Of a DNA stretch of 64,000 bases, positions 23,463-35,256 are shown one piece after another. The position numbers and the translations under genes are program-made. The notes under the pieces are model-generated. The model ran no database searches, was not told the DNA's origin, and saw only the letters and a program-made list of their open reading frames with translations. Position 1 is the first letter of the stretch; the number at the start of each line of letters is the position of its first letter. The stretch comes from Periplaneta americana (Eukaryota > Arthropoda > Insecta > Blattodea > Blattidae). Location: assembly GCF_040183065.1 (NCBI RefSeq), contig NC_091131.1:102797330-102861329 (forward strand). The letters run 5' to 3'.

Positions 23463-24660
23463 ATTATATCCGCTTGTATAAATTTTAGCGTACAAATACA
23501 AGCAGTGATGGTACGGACTAACAAGTAAGACTACAGCGCTACGATGGTATGGGTACAGTTTTTTTTTTGTGCGAGATCGTGCGTATTTGCTTGCTTTCCG
23601 CACAAAACCAATACGCGGTAAGTGTGAAATATCACATTCAGTATTCCCAACGTAACACACATAACAATTTCCCTCTCTTACCGCTTAAGCGCCATATTCA
23701 TTTTACTGCTTTAGGCTTTTAACATATTATTTTTAGAGAAGTTTAACATAGTAATAATTATAAATTGGAAACTTACCACTGCAATTTCACCTAAATTGCA
23801 CTGTTAATTATTGTTTTTAAATATTTGCAAAAATTAAGTAAACTCTACAACACCACAAAAGTTATTGCATTTGTAATGCAAGTAACATTAAGGAAGCCGT
23901 GAAAAAATCAACAAGATTCCAGATGCCGATGTTATTACTGCAATATGTTATATAAATAATATTGTTAAAATATTAAAATGAAAAATAAATCATTACATAA
24001 CCTTACCGTTTGTTTTAAGTTCGCATTTATAGACTGGGGGGGAAAAAAGACAGACGTATATCACGGCCTGCTGGAATATAGTAAACACAGAAAACATTTT
24101 ATAGCAACAATGTTGAAGATAGATATATTTGTTTTCCAAAGTTGCCGTCATTGAACAGAAACCAAGATGGAGATTTCATTGCAACTAATTAGAAATTCCT
24201 CTTTCAGGTATGTAATAAACGATCTTCGCAGAAAATAATGTACGATACACGAGAGGTATGTTTGTTTTCATGTTCTCGGAAATTAAAAAAGCTCAACTAC
24301 TTTTCGCTTTTTCAATCTTTTTCTCGAACATGAAAACGTCAACATACCGCTCTTGTAACGCATATTACTATTATGTTATGCAGGGTGTCTGGCTTAAGCC
24401 GTTCATAAATTGTTTTAGGTATCACGCACAACACGACTAGGGGTAGACATTTGTCGTCATTAGAATTCTCTAAACCGCAGAGCTTATATTTTAGTTTTAA
24501 TAATGACTGAAAACAGCTAAAGTAATAAACACAGAGGGATAGACTGATATATATTGATTCATAAGATGCGTTTGAGGAAAGAAACATTCATTTGGATCTC
24601 TCAAGGTAGTTCATGGCTGTCAGCTAAAGTAATGCATTCTATCAATATTTCGACTGCCTG
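23463..24660. other. Unassigned DNA
   Basis: Nothing recognised beyond the last unit of the degenerate array at about 23530. Confidence 0.4.
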
Positions 24661-24672
24661 TGAGGGTTCGAT

Positions 24673-26032
24673 AAGGAGTCCATAATTGTACCTATTTTTA
24701 AAAAGGGGGACAAAACCAACTGTGGTAACTTTCGAGGAATATCACTTTTGTTGACGTCGTACAAAATGTTGTCCAATATTCTTTTGAGAAGAATAACTCC
24801 GTACGTAGATGAAATTATTGGGGATCATCAGTGTGGTTTTCGGCGTAATAGATTGACTATTGATCAGATTTTTTTGTATTCGACAGATAATGGAGAAAAA
24901 ATGGGAGTATAAGGGTACAGTAGGCCTACATCAATTATTCATAGATTTCGAAAAGGCATATGACTCGGTTAAGAGGGAAGTATTATATGATATTCTTATT
25001 GAATTTGGTATTCCCAAGAAACTAGTTCGATTAATTAAAATGTGTCTCAGTGAAACATACAGCAGAGTCCGTATAGGTCAGTTTCTATCTGATGCTTTTC
25101 CAATTCACCTTTACTTTTTAACTTCGCTCTAGAATATGCCATTAGGAAAGTTCAGGATAACAGGCAGGGTTTGGAATTGAACGGGTTACATCAGCTTCTT
25201 GTCTATGCGGATGACGTGAATATGTTAGGAGAAAATACACAAACGATTAGGGAAAACACGGAAATTTTACTTGAAGCAAGTAAAGCGATCGGTTTGGAAG
25301 TAAATCCCGAAAAGACAAAGTATATGATTATGTCTCGTGACCAGAATATTGTACGAAATGGAAATATAAAAATTGGAGATTTATCCTTCGAAGAGGTGGA
25401 AAAATTCAAATATCTTGGAGCAACAGTAACAAATATAAATGACACTCGGGAGGAAATTAAACGCAGAATAAATATGGGAAATGCGTGTTATTATTCGGTT
25501 GAGAAGCTCTTATCATCCAGTCTGCTGTCCAAAAATCTGAAAGTTAGAATTTGTAAAACAGTTATATTACCGGTTGTTCTGTATGGTTGTGAAACTTGGA
25601 CTCTCACTCTGAGAGAGGAACATAGGTTAAGGGTGTTTGAGAATAAGGTGCTTAGGAAAATATTTGGGGCTAAGCGGGATGAAGTTACAAGAGAATGGAG
25701 AAAGTTACACAACGCAGAACTGCACGCATTGTATTCTTCACCTGACATAATTAGGAACATTAAATCCAGACGTTTGAGATGGGCAGGGCATGTAGCACGT
25801 ATGGGCGAATCCAGAAATGCATATAGAGTGTTAGTTGGGAGACCGGAGGGAAAAAGACCTTTAGGGAGGCCGAGACGTAGATGGGAGGATAATATTAAAA
25901 TGGATTTGAGGGAGGTGGGGTATGATGATAGAGACTGGATTAATCTTGCACAGGATAGGGACCGCTGGCGGGCTTATGTGAGGGCGGCAATGAACCTTCG
26001 GGTTCCTTAAAAGCCATTTGTAAGTAAGTAAG
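24673..26032 (+). mobile_element. LINE L1c copy, 5'-truncated, with 12-bp target duplication
   Basis: The duplication tgagggttcgat lies at 24661-24672 and 26033-26044. The 3' end is agccatttg followed by (taag)n. The element keeps the reverse transcriptase and C-terminal domain but no endonuclease. Confidence 0.92.
24680..26010 (+). pseudogene. LINE reverse transcriptase, broken
   Basis: First frame from about 24680: IIVPIFKKGDKTNCGNFRGI, then HQCGFRRNR (RT motifs 1-2). A frame change follows, then LFIDFEKAYDSVKREVLYDI (motif A Asp) in 24860-25132. A deletion of about 30 bp near 25105 removes the conserved GLKQGDAL-type motif B and shifts the frame; [12 protein letters not shown] can be seen in the next frame. 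From 25171 the frame is open to 26010 and carries [11 protein letters not shown] (catalytic YADD), a C-terminal [16 protein letters not shown] and [20 protein letters not shown]. Clade not certain (RTE or related). Inactive owing to the frame breaks. Confidence 0.88.
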
Positions 26033-26044
26033 TGAGGGTTCGAT

Positions 26045-27479
26045 CCTAGGTCCTTCTTTTCGCACTCTGTAATTTCAAATTCCAATTCCAGATGATTCAG
26101 AACGCTCTAGTTAAAACTACTTTAAAACGGAAATATGTAATCGTTCGAAACATCACATGAACGGGAATGTTTTACAGAATTATCTATAAAAAAACTCGAA
26201 TCCTGCCTTCGGAATTCATTCACGTTTCGAATCTCTGAAACTCGTGACAGAAAACGTGAAAACTAGCGCTCATTATAATGATTAATGAATATAACGTGTT
26301 CCAGCAAGCAGAATACGTCAGTATGGTCCAACTCAATGCGGGTTGTCGTCTATTTCGTATGTCGTGAACCATATGGTCTGTCATAGTCTGAATCCAACGT
26401 TTGCCTTCGTCTACTCATGTTGTGACGTTCTCATGGTAGTGTCGCTAGGAGTTACATACTCAACATATCTTTAAATGAATTAATAAAATATTGCATTAAA
26501 ACTCTACGCTGTCTGTTTTTAAAGGTATCATATTATGTCCGTAATTTATTCTGAATGAAACAAAACAAATTAATCTGAGGGACTTGAGATAACTTAAGAA
26601 AATATAATAATGGAACTATAAGAAGAGCAAATGACTCAATAAAACACTATGCAATGATAAACGCGACTATAAGAAACGCTGGAAAGCCGAAAGAAAATAA
26701 TTAATTAGCAGATTGACCGCACTCATGTTTAACATAACATTATCATACGAAGACATTCACATGGACGCTAATACACACCCTAATTCCGTCTGCGAAACCA
26801 TTAAATACCTCCCACATATCTGGACTGATATTTGGGCTGCCTATAAAAATGAACGACTTAAATCAGACACTCTGTAGTACAATCTCTACTGGAACATTAC
26901 GGACCAAAATGGCCAAAACGTGGATGTTGAGTAATACGTTATTATAGGGTACAAGGCAACAGAAATAATAAAATTGTATTTCCTGATTATCACCAGACAT
27001 CTATCTAGTTTCTTATTTTGTTTGAAATGAATAAAATAAAACAAATCTGACGTTAGGCTTTTCGTAAAAAGGATTATGTGTATTACGTTCCAAGGTCAAT
27101 ACCAATATGAGAAGATAAGTTCCACTGTAATTTATTCATTTAGTTCCTAGCTTCCACATAAACAGTACAGAGCGTATAGCGCATGATTGGTAGTGCAAAT
27201 AAGGTCGAATGTGCCAGCTTAGCACTTAGTGTTGTGATTACAGTGCGGATACAAGTGAAATAAGTATATAAGAAACGTGCAGAAGTTAAAGAGAAAGAAA
27301 GGTGAAGGAAGTAGATCTAAAAAAAGAAATTGCGAAGCTCTGGTCAAAAACGAAACTACTGAATAAAAAATCCACTTTCACAACAGGTAATTTGTGGACC
27401 CAACCATTACTGTTATTTTTCTCCTAAGTTTAAGTTTACGTGTGGAAGCAAAAATAGACCTACATTTAGTAATATCTCT
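26045..27479. other. Unassigned DNA
   Basis: Nothing recognised on either strand. Confidence 0.4.
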
Positions 27480-27657
27480 TCGGCACGTATAAGTGAATCT
27501 AGGAATACATATAGTGTGTGTTAGTTGGAAGACCTGAGAGGAAAAGACTTATGGGTAGGCCAAGGCATAGGTGGAAGGATAATATTCAAATAGATTTGGG
27601 GGAGGTGGGATATGATTGTAGGGACTGGATTAATCTTGCTCAGGCTATTTGTAAGTA
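27480..27657 (+). mobile_element. LINE L1c 3' fragment, diverged
   Basis: cggcacgtataagtgaatct... through ggatgggaggataatatt-like and gactggattaatcttgctca matches the last part of the L1c ORF, with the tail reduced to atttgtaagtag. Several deletions. Confidence 0.75.
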
Positions 27658-28389
27658 GGCCCTAAATAATATCTCTTCGGAAATAACATTATTCATTTTG
27701 AAATAAGCATCATTTTCGAGGAAATGTATTAAGGACTTTCTCCTTTTGTTATTTAATAAAATTTTTTATTGCACTGAAACCACAAAATCCTGAAATATTA
27801 TAACAGTTTCGCACACTACCTTGTACTAGTAAATTATATTGTTATACTAATTATAAATAAATTGAAATCTATTAATTAAATATTGTTTCTCTGCGTTTTT
27901 CATTTTCGGCACCTCCAGCCTTATTTCTATTAGGTTTTCAATAAAGGAGAAACTATACTGACTAAATGTCAAAAACAACTTTTCTTTATAAGGATGTTGG
28001 AGAGTTTTATTATGTCGAATATCAAGCGTTTCTTTCATTAACAGAATGCTTTCTCTTCATTTAAATGGGTAGGTAAAAAGTTATAGCGACCACACTTCAT
28101 CGGTGCGCGGGATCCAATAAGATGATTCACAGAAGAGTCCAATGAAATAATACGCCATCTACATCTCTGCATACGTGGAAAAGCTGTCACGTATCTATTG
28201 CGCAAGATATTCCACTTCACGTGTTTTTATTCATTAGGAAACAATCATATTCACTCTTCCAACACGTGGAATAGAGTTTACTTTAGTCGGATACTGAAGT
28301 ATTGTCTGTATCCTGTCAACACTGGGAGGAAGATCAGCAAAATGATCTACATCCAACGTTTGCGTCATAACCTGCACACCTTTATTTAT

Positions 28390-29340
28390 TCGCTCGTTTC
28401 TCTTCCTTTAATCTTGTTTTCTTAATTTACTTCTGTCTACTTTATCCCTTTCTTTATTTATTAATTATATTCTTTAGCTATTTTTCCTCTCTTTCTCTCT
28501 CTCCAGTTTCTTCTTTCGTAATTTATTATTTATTTATTTCTTCATTGCCTTCTTTAATTTTTTATTTTCTTCTCTCTTACTTTAGCCCTTTCTTTATGCA
28601 TTTATTTTTACCTTATTTTTCTATTTTCTTCTTTATCCTATACGTTCTTTATCTTCATCTTTCATTATCTTTTTTCCCTTTTATTCCAGTTTTGTATATT
28701 TGTTTTATTTTTTTACTCTCCTCTAAGATGTATGGAATGCAATAAATGAAATGAAATTCATTTATTTTTTTATTTTTTACCTTTTTCTTTGTCTCTCTCG
28801 CTCTGTATTCGTTTTTTTCTTTATATATTTACCTCTTTGTACAATTCCCTTTTATTTTCATTTCCTTATTTATTTTTATTGTTTTCTTCTTTATTCTTTT
28901 CTTACTATTCTTTCTTTCTTGATGTATTTACTTTATTCTTAATTTTTATTGTTTTCTTTTTTATTCTTTTCTTACTATACCTTCTTTCTTGATGTATTTA
29001 CTTTATTCTTTATTTTTATTGTTTTCTTTTTTATTCTTTTCTTACTATCCCTTCTTTCTTCATGTATTTACTTTATTCTTCATTTTTATTGTTTTCTTTT
29101 TTATTCTTTCTTCACTCTCTCTTCTTTCTTGATGTATTTACTTTATTCTTCATTTTTATTATTTTCTTTTTTATTCTTTCCTCACTATCCCGTCTTTCTT
29201 GATATATTTACTTTATTCTTTATCTATTCCTTCTCTTTTTTATATTATCTCCTGAATTAATTTCTCCCGTTTTAGTGTTTCTTTCTTTCTTTCTTTCTCA
29301 GTCTTTACTTTCTTTTTCTGTATATTTAATTCTTTCCCAT
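28390..29340. repeat. Pyrimidine-rich low-complexity tract with five 70-bp units
   Basis: The + strand is T/C-rich for nearly 950 bp. 28871-29220 holds five head-to-tail units of exactly 70 bp starting atttttattgttttctt (28872, 28942, 29012, 29082, 29152) and including ttgatgtatttactttattc. Long ORFs here only reflect base composition. Confidence 0.85.
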
Positions 29341-29518
29341 TTTTTATTGAAAAATAGTATCGAAATAGCAGCGCGCTAAAATTTTACTTGTATTTAAAAT
29401 ATATTCTGTTTTACTGCGTAGGCTATTTATATTGTTAGAGGTACTGAGTGGTCGATTCTAGCTCGGAACAGATATATGGGCCTAATGCTTGCTTGAAATA
29501 AGATGACAGTGTGTATTG

Positions 29519-29830
29519 ATGTTGTTTAGTCAACTGTCCGAAGACAGGTCTGAATCTCACAAGTGAGAACAATAAGCACCACTCATGAGGCAACTAAGTC
29601 AGGAGATAATGAGGTATGGCGACCAGTTCCTTTTGACCTCCATTGCATACATTACCGACTAGCTGCATATTACAATAATCAGACTTCAGATGTACACAAA
29701 CAATACAGATGTACACAAACAATATTGTTCTTCCTCTGACATACACCGTGGAGTGAGATGTACTGCCTGATAATAGATTTAGGCCCTACATATCAGCCAG
29801 AATCTCAATCCGAGGTAAATATGTATATAA
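29519..29830 (+). repeat. Dispersed repeat, GTTGTTTAGTCAACTGTCCGAAG family
   Basis: Contains gttgtttagtcaactgtccg, ggcaactaagtcaggagata, and further on gatgtactgcctgataatag and cagccagaatctcaat. Parts recur at 40658 (minus), 52965 and 54375. No coding signal; nature unknown. Confidence 0.65.
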
Positions 29831-30149
29831 AATGCATTAATATTAATCTGACCATTTAGTTCTGTTACTAGCAAAATGTCTAGTGAGAGTTCAGAATCTT
29901 AAAAAGAATGAGGACGAAACGGATCAGAGAGCAGAATCTTGAGAATTACAGTATTTGTACAGTATTATGTACCTACATTACCTACATAGAAATATAGTTT
30001 TAATGGTGGTATGTTAAAGTGTACAGCTGTTATAAAAAAAAAACGTAGCCGCACTCGTGAACAGCGAATATTTTCTAAGTCCACTTCGAATAACGGTGAT
30101 GTTACATGATGCATGCTCTTTTAGAAGCAGTTTCGGAACTAAGATATTT

Positions 30150-30612
30150 AAACGTCTCATAGAGCAGTGGTAGTGTGTTCGCTTAATGATTCGAAGGTTG
30201 TGAGTTCGAGCCTCGATCAAGTTTTATTTTGTTATCGTTCTTTAGCGATATAAATTATATTCAAGTTATAATTCATATTTTGTTATCGTTCTTTAGCGAT
30301 ATAAATTATATTCAAGTTATAATTTATATTTTGTTATCGTTCTTTAGCGTTGTAAATAATATTCAAGTTATCATTTTAATTTGTTATCGTTATTTAACGA
30401 TATAAATAATATTCAAGTTACCATTTATATTCTGTTATCGTTCTTTAGTGTTATAAATAATATTTAAGTTATTTTATTCTGTTATCGTTCTTCAGCGACA
30501 TAAATAATATTCAAGTTATCATTTGTATTCTGTTATCGTTCTTTCTGGATATAAATAATATTCAAGTAATTATTAATGTTCTGTTATCGTTCTTCAGCGA
30601 TATAAATATAAA
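30150..30612 (+). repeat. tRNA-like SINE head followed by eight 51-bp tandem units
   Basis: A-box-like tagagcagtggtagtgtg near 30159 and B-box gagttcgagcctcga near 30202. It is followed by units starting gttatcgttctttagcgata at 30231, 30282, 30333, 30383, 30434, 30481, 30532 and 30583 (period 47-51). The last ends near 30612. Confidence 0.75.
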
Positions 30613-30694
30613 TTTAGTATTAGATTTGAAACAATACAGTTTCATAATACTAGTGTTAGTTTTTCCTTCTTATATTATTACATTACACTATCCT

Positions 30695-30775
30695 GTAATA
30701 CAATGAAATGAAAAAGAGTGACGAGGATTTGAACTTGAGACGTTGACATCTAAATTCCGACTGAGTTACGGTGGC
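30695..30775 (-). repeat. tRNA-like SINE head
   Basis: Complement contains A-box-like ccaccgtaactcagtcgg and B-box aagttcaaatcctcg. Short, with no clear tail. Confidence 0.45.
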
Positions 30776-30784
30776 ACAAGTAAA

Positions 30785-30945
30785 GAAGCATATGCAGAAA
30801 AATTGGTCCAGTCTCCCTCAAGACGTCCTGATGATTTGTGGAAGCTCGTCTAGGATGCCTGGGATGCCATGGCTGAGAACTGAAAAGACCATTCCATGCC
30901 CACTCGATTGAAAGATGTGATCGAGATGGGAGGAAGATAGACTAA
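30785..30945 (+). pseudogene. Tc1-family transposase C-terminal relic
   Basis: In one frame: SPSRRPDDLWKLV, a stop, DAWDAMAEN, a stop, then MPTRLKDVIEMGGR. This matches the C-terminal end of Tc1 transposases (dLw..v..aWd.i.......l..smp.Rl..vi...G). The catalytic part is absent. Confidence 0.65.
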
Positions 30946-31234
30946 ATATTGAATCGTGTCTTTTTGTTTTGTTTTTTGAACTTTTAATTGTTTGAATTTT
31001 CTAAGGCAGACGCCAGTAAGTCTGTTTTGTTTAAGCCATGAAAGATATTTTTTTGAGAATATAATCTTTCTTTCTTTCTTTGTTTCTTTCCATTTGCAGC
31101 CATAATGACATAATAAATAATGATAAAGTCATGGCATAATACATTGATGAACCTGATGTTAATTACTAAAATAGTCATAAAAGAGACAGGAGCAATCATA
31201 TTTTTTTTCTCTCTCTTAAAAACAAGAAAACATA

Positions 31235-31310
31235 AAAAGCACTAGATTGTGTTTGAACACACGACCTCACAAATACCACCTCGGAACGCTACCATTATGC
31301 TACAACAGTA
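31235..31310 (-). repeat. tRNA-like SINE head
   Basis: Complement shows A-box-like gtagcataatggtagcg and B-box gtgttcaaacac with tRNA spacing. Confidence 0.5.
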
Positions 31311-31873
31311 ACACGGAGAACACTTTAATTATAACTGCAGATGTCACGCAATGTGGTCCAACAACATGCAACATCGCCTGTCTCCGAATTGTAGCGAAGA
31401 TATCCGAAGGAAACTTAATTCCTAGAGAGCGGCCACTTTTTCTTTTGATAGCTGTACATATAAGCTAAATGAATACACCATCTCCTTTAATTGCCATATG
31501 TGTTCAATTCCTATTTCAAATTATTGTACTTCATGGTCGTTTCCGTTAGTCTACTTTTATGAAAATGTAACACAGTAGGGCCTACACAGTTTCTGAAGGA
31601 CTTTGAAGAAAATCACACTAACAAATTTAGTTTTGAATAGAGTTTTGGGTAAGAAACGAATATATTTTACAAGAAAGGTTAGCTTTCCTTAAATGAACGA
31701 GATTTTTGGTTGATGTACTGGCGTCATGAAATTAAATCCATTCGTGACGAAGCAGATAATATCCCATTTTAATGTATGGTGACAACCTTCGATTACATAT
31801 TAATGTCAATGTCGCTATTGATATGATGGCAGTTGGTTGTAAACAGTATACTGTGGGAGTAATTAGATATATA

Positions 31874-32058
31874 GGGTGCTATTCATAGACATTCGTTAGC
31901 CCGCGCTGCGAGCGTGCTAAACTAGCCCCGGCTATCGACTGATTACTTGTACAGGATTCATATCATATTATACCGCTAACACTGGTTTATGAATACGAAC
32001 TTTAGTTCGCTGATCATCCACCGGAAGCCCGCGCTAAGAATGTCTATGAATATGGCCC
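31874..32058 (-). mobile_element. MITE, ATTCATAGACATT family, copy 2
   Basis: Inverted orientation relative to copies 1 and 3: gggtgctattcatagacatt ... atgtctatgaatatggccc. Shares gctgatcatccaccggaagc as a complement. Confidence 0.75.
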
Positions 32059-32534
32059 ATAATGATTAATGACAGTATCTAGTAATTCGGATCGCGGAGA
32101 GTGCAGTAAGGAGAAGTACAATAGAGATTGTCACTCCTTCTATCAGTAATAATGTTTGAGTCATCCTATAGCAGAGAGAAACCTATTTTACATACTATAA
32201 ACATTATATTTTGCTTCTTCCCAGAGAGGCTGAAATTGATGAATGCAATATTAAAATTGTTGATTCATTAAAACTATAGAATTTATCTGATCCATGTAAT
32301 GAGACATGAGGTTATTTTGAGTTTCGATATTACTGCAGTTCTTTCTTTCTTTATCCGTTTTATTTCCCACATAGTACCCACTTACAGACCACTACGATAT
32401 CTATCAACACTAGACATCTACACTTTGCGGGCCTCCCCGGATGCGGGCTGGCATAACGCAGGATCACGGCTGAGAGACATCACAGGATAATCACAAGGCA
32501 ATGGACAACCATCCAGTCTCGTAGACAGATATGT

Positions 32535-32845
32535 TTCTTCTATTGCCTACGATCCCCGCGGTGGATGATGGCCAGATCTCCAACCTGTCACGCAGGCGGC
32601 CCGAGTTCGAGTCCCGGTCAAGTTTGGGATTTTTAATTAAAAAAATCCATGGTGACACTTGTGGCGGACAAGGTGACAGTTGAGTTTTTTTTTTTCGGGG
32701 TTCTCCTGTTTTTCCCCATATTAGGCATATACATAATTCCTTCTCCATTTCTTCGTCATTCCATAGCATTCTCCGATTGCCGGCTGGTGACGCACGGAGG
32801 GGACTGGCCTAAGAGCGAGGGGGGTTGCCTGCTCGAAATCTAGGT
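32535..32845 (+). repeat. tRNA-derived SINE (family S3)
   Basis: A-box-like gcggtggatgatggcc near 32559 and B-box gagttcgagtcccgg near 32603, followed by a body with poly-T and a G+C-rich end (ggctggtgacgcacggaggg). Confidence 0.65.
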
Positions 32846-32862
32846 ACGCAGCGAACCTTAGG

Positions 32863-33064
32863 GTACGTACAAGACGGAGCCTGGTTGGTAGTTGGTAGCC
32901 TGACCGGTTACCTAGTCGAAAGGAATGTCCGAACGTTAAGCAATAGTGAGTCTACCTACCAGGCCTCGTCTTGCACGTCTCCATTGCTTAACGTTCGGGC
33001 AATCCTTCCGACTAGGTTACCGGTCAGGCTACCAACTACCAACTAGGCTCCGTCTTGTATGTAC
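32863..33064. repeat. 82-bp inverted repeat, 38-bp loop
   Basis: 32863-32944 (gtacgtacaagacggagcct...aacgttaagcaat) is complementary to 32983-33064 with about 6 mismatches. The loop contains aggcctcgtcttgcacgt, a diverged third copy of the arm's outer part. The hairpin lies between two SINE heads pointing at each other. Confidence 0.9.
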
Positions 33065-33124
33065 ACCTAGCTTGAGGGTTAGCGCAATAGATCTTAACAG
33101 GTCGCCATAGCGCCCCCTCCCTTA

Positions 33125-33215
33125 AATTCCATTCCATTCTATTGCCTACGCTGGGAATCGAACCACGGACCGCTTGGACGACCAGCGCAAATGCTACCTC
33201 AGAGGCAGTCAATTC
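33125..33215 (-). repeat. tRNA-like SINE head
   Basis: Complement has A-box-like tgaggtagcatttgcgctgg and B-box ggttcgattcccag. It faces the plus-strand SINE at 32.5 kb. Confidence 0.6.
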
Positions 33216-33537
33216 ATTTCTACGAAATATACCTTCATAATCTCTACCAGATCGCTTTCAAAATAGTGAAAACACTCCTATGAAGAAATATAAATAGTTT
33301 AAGGTCACTTAAAAGCTTGGAGTATGTATAGTAGCCTAAGCAGAACTTGACCTTCCTTCGAGACCTGCGTCGTTTGTCAGTGTCGAGGACACTACAGCTG
33401 TTGATAGCTGCGAAGATCTCTTTCCCACTTGTGTCTTAATAAATTAGTTCTTTACAGAGATTAAAAGGAAGTCTAATGTATAGTACAGGAATAATAGTAA
33501 TAGCTAAAGCGAGAAAAAATATGAAATTTCATATTCT

Positions 33538-33703
33538 GGGGCCGTATTCATAGACATTTTTAGCGCGGGTTTCCGGTGGATGATCAGCGTTTTTCGTATT
33601 TATAAACCAGTGTTAGCGATAGGATATGATTTGAATTCTGCACAAGTAACCAGTGGATAGCCGGGGCTAGCGCGTGCTGCGAAATGTCTATGAATAGCAC
33701 CCC
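33538..33703 (+). mobile_element. MITE, ATTCATAGACATT family, copy 3
   Basis: Nearly identical to copy 1 at 19276 (gggccgtattcatagacatt, gtgttagcgataggatatga), with a short deletion before the right end. Confidence 0.8.
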
Positions 33704-35248
33704 TAAAGTCTAAGCTGTAAAGAAGATTTAAGTGGGACCCAGGAATCTTTACATTTTAGGCAATGGCAAATCTAAACAAGCTGAAAAAATATATATGTCA
33801 TAATATTCGACAAGTCTTCATATTTTAATAGACTTTTCATATTTGTTCGATATTTTTACATTTTCAGATATTTAGCAAATATTGATAATAGCTTAGAAAT
33901 ATTTTCATTTGACTGTAACAAAATAATCGATAGGGTTGCGTTTACCAGCCTTCACCTTCAGTACAGAAAGCTCCCTCTTTTCCTGCTCACTTTACAATCG
34001 ATTCTTGCGTTCATGTGCTTACATTACCGGTATACGTTGTTTGTGAAGAAGTCTAAAAAGAAGTGTAATTCAAGCCTGGTTATCTGTTATTGAGTGCTCT
34101 ACAAGTAATGGAAAGATAGTCTTCTGCATTTATTGTAACAAAAAGGTAGGATTAAAGTTTTGTACTAAGATAAACTTATTTAAGAATTAAATGTAAATAT
34201 ACAAACACTATGTAACTATTTTATGTTAGTCTAATATAGGTTAATGGTAAAACGAAGTTCCAACTACAGTAGCATGCAAAAAGTGTATTAAATGAAAAAA
34301 AATTCACAAAGAAAAAGGAACTCATTTCAAACGTTGCTCACGAATTCAAACCATTCAACAGAACAACAATCAGTTTGTGTAGGATTTATGTGAAGCATTA
34401 ATATCATCAAATATCCTTCTAACTAAATAAGATTAAAAATTCAGAACTCAGAAGTTTTTTAGAAAATTACTGTAGAAGAAATATTCCTTCCGAATCAATC
34501 TTAAGACGAAAATATGTGCATGTAGTAAGCTACAAACATGCTCCCATTTCATCATGTGTTGTGGGACGAAGCTTCTCATTATACTGTATTAAAATCTAGA
34601 CTTGAACTTTGAGACACGGCCTAATATCCAGATTCGTTTCTGCCTGCTGCATCTCTTTAACCTGAGTAGGCCCACCTACGATTCTGATCCGCGTAGAAAA
34701 AATGAGCCGTTTTACAACTTCATACACATTATTTTTTATCTCACAGATTGGTAATTCAGTTGGATACCTAAGAGAATTTTAACACATTCACATTACGTGC
34801 ACTGCAGTTTCCACCATGATCATAATACAATTTTGCTCCTCGTGAACGAATTGCTTTCATAATATGATTGGTTACTTGACAATTAGATAGTACTACAGAC
34901 AGAATTTCATGAAAAGCTGCCAAGAACTTTTGATATTCCTGTCAATTTTAAATACGAGTACATGGCAAACTTAGTGGTATATTAGAGTTTAAAAAACATA
35001 AAAAATTAATTACATGAATCTAATTAAACCATACGATTTTCAAATAAATTCAGATAGGCCATTTTATTTTTACGATTGCAAACAATGCCTACGCAATACA
35101 AACAAATGGGCGATTTCATTTATGTACTGTATGTCTTTTGAATTATAAACGGAATTTAATATGTAACATGTAAATAAGTTAAGTTTGCGAAAGGCGTAAA
35201 ACGTCTGATGAGGAAACAGGTGTCATCTCCATAATATAAACGTTTTCA
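33704..35248. other. Mostly unassigned; possible zinc-finger scrap
   Basis: Around 34095-34145 one frame reads TSNGKIVFCIYCNKK, which looks like part of a CGGBP1/hAT-type zinc finger. Too short to assign. The rest shows nothing. Confidence 0.25.
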
Positions 35249-35256
35249 TACATGCA

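Larger units (their letters stand above)
21490..23545. repeat. Degenerate array around gctacgatggtatg
   Basis: Variants of gctacgatggtatg recur near 21505, 22921, 23000, 23205, 23503 and 23530, usually preceded by agcgtgcaantaact and followed by aacacatttgttat. They look like diverged units of about 75-90 bp. A LINE and a MITE have invaded the array. Confidence 0.5.

Noticed and set aside
28545-29260. Several overlapping ORFs of 60-103 codons
   Set aside because: They are Phe/Leu/Ser/Tyr-rich translations of a pyrimidine-rich repeat and carry no protein features.
30231-30612. Regularly spaced repeats resembling a CRISPR array
   Set aside because: Units are directly tandem with no unique spacers, and the genome is eukaryotic.
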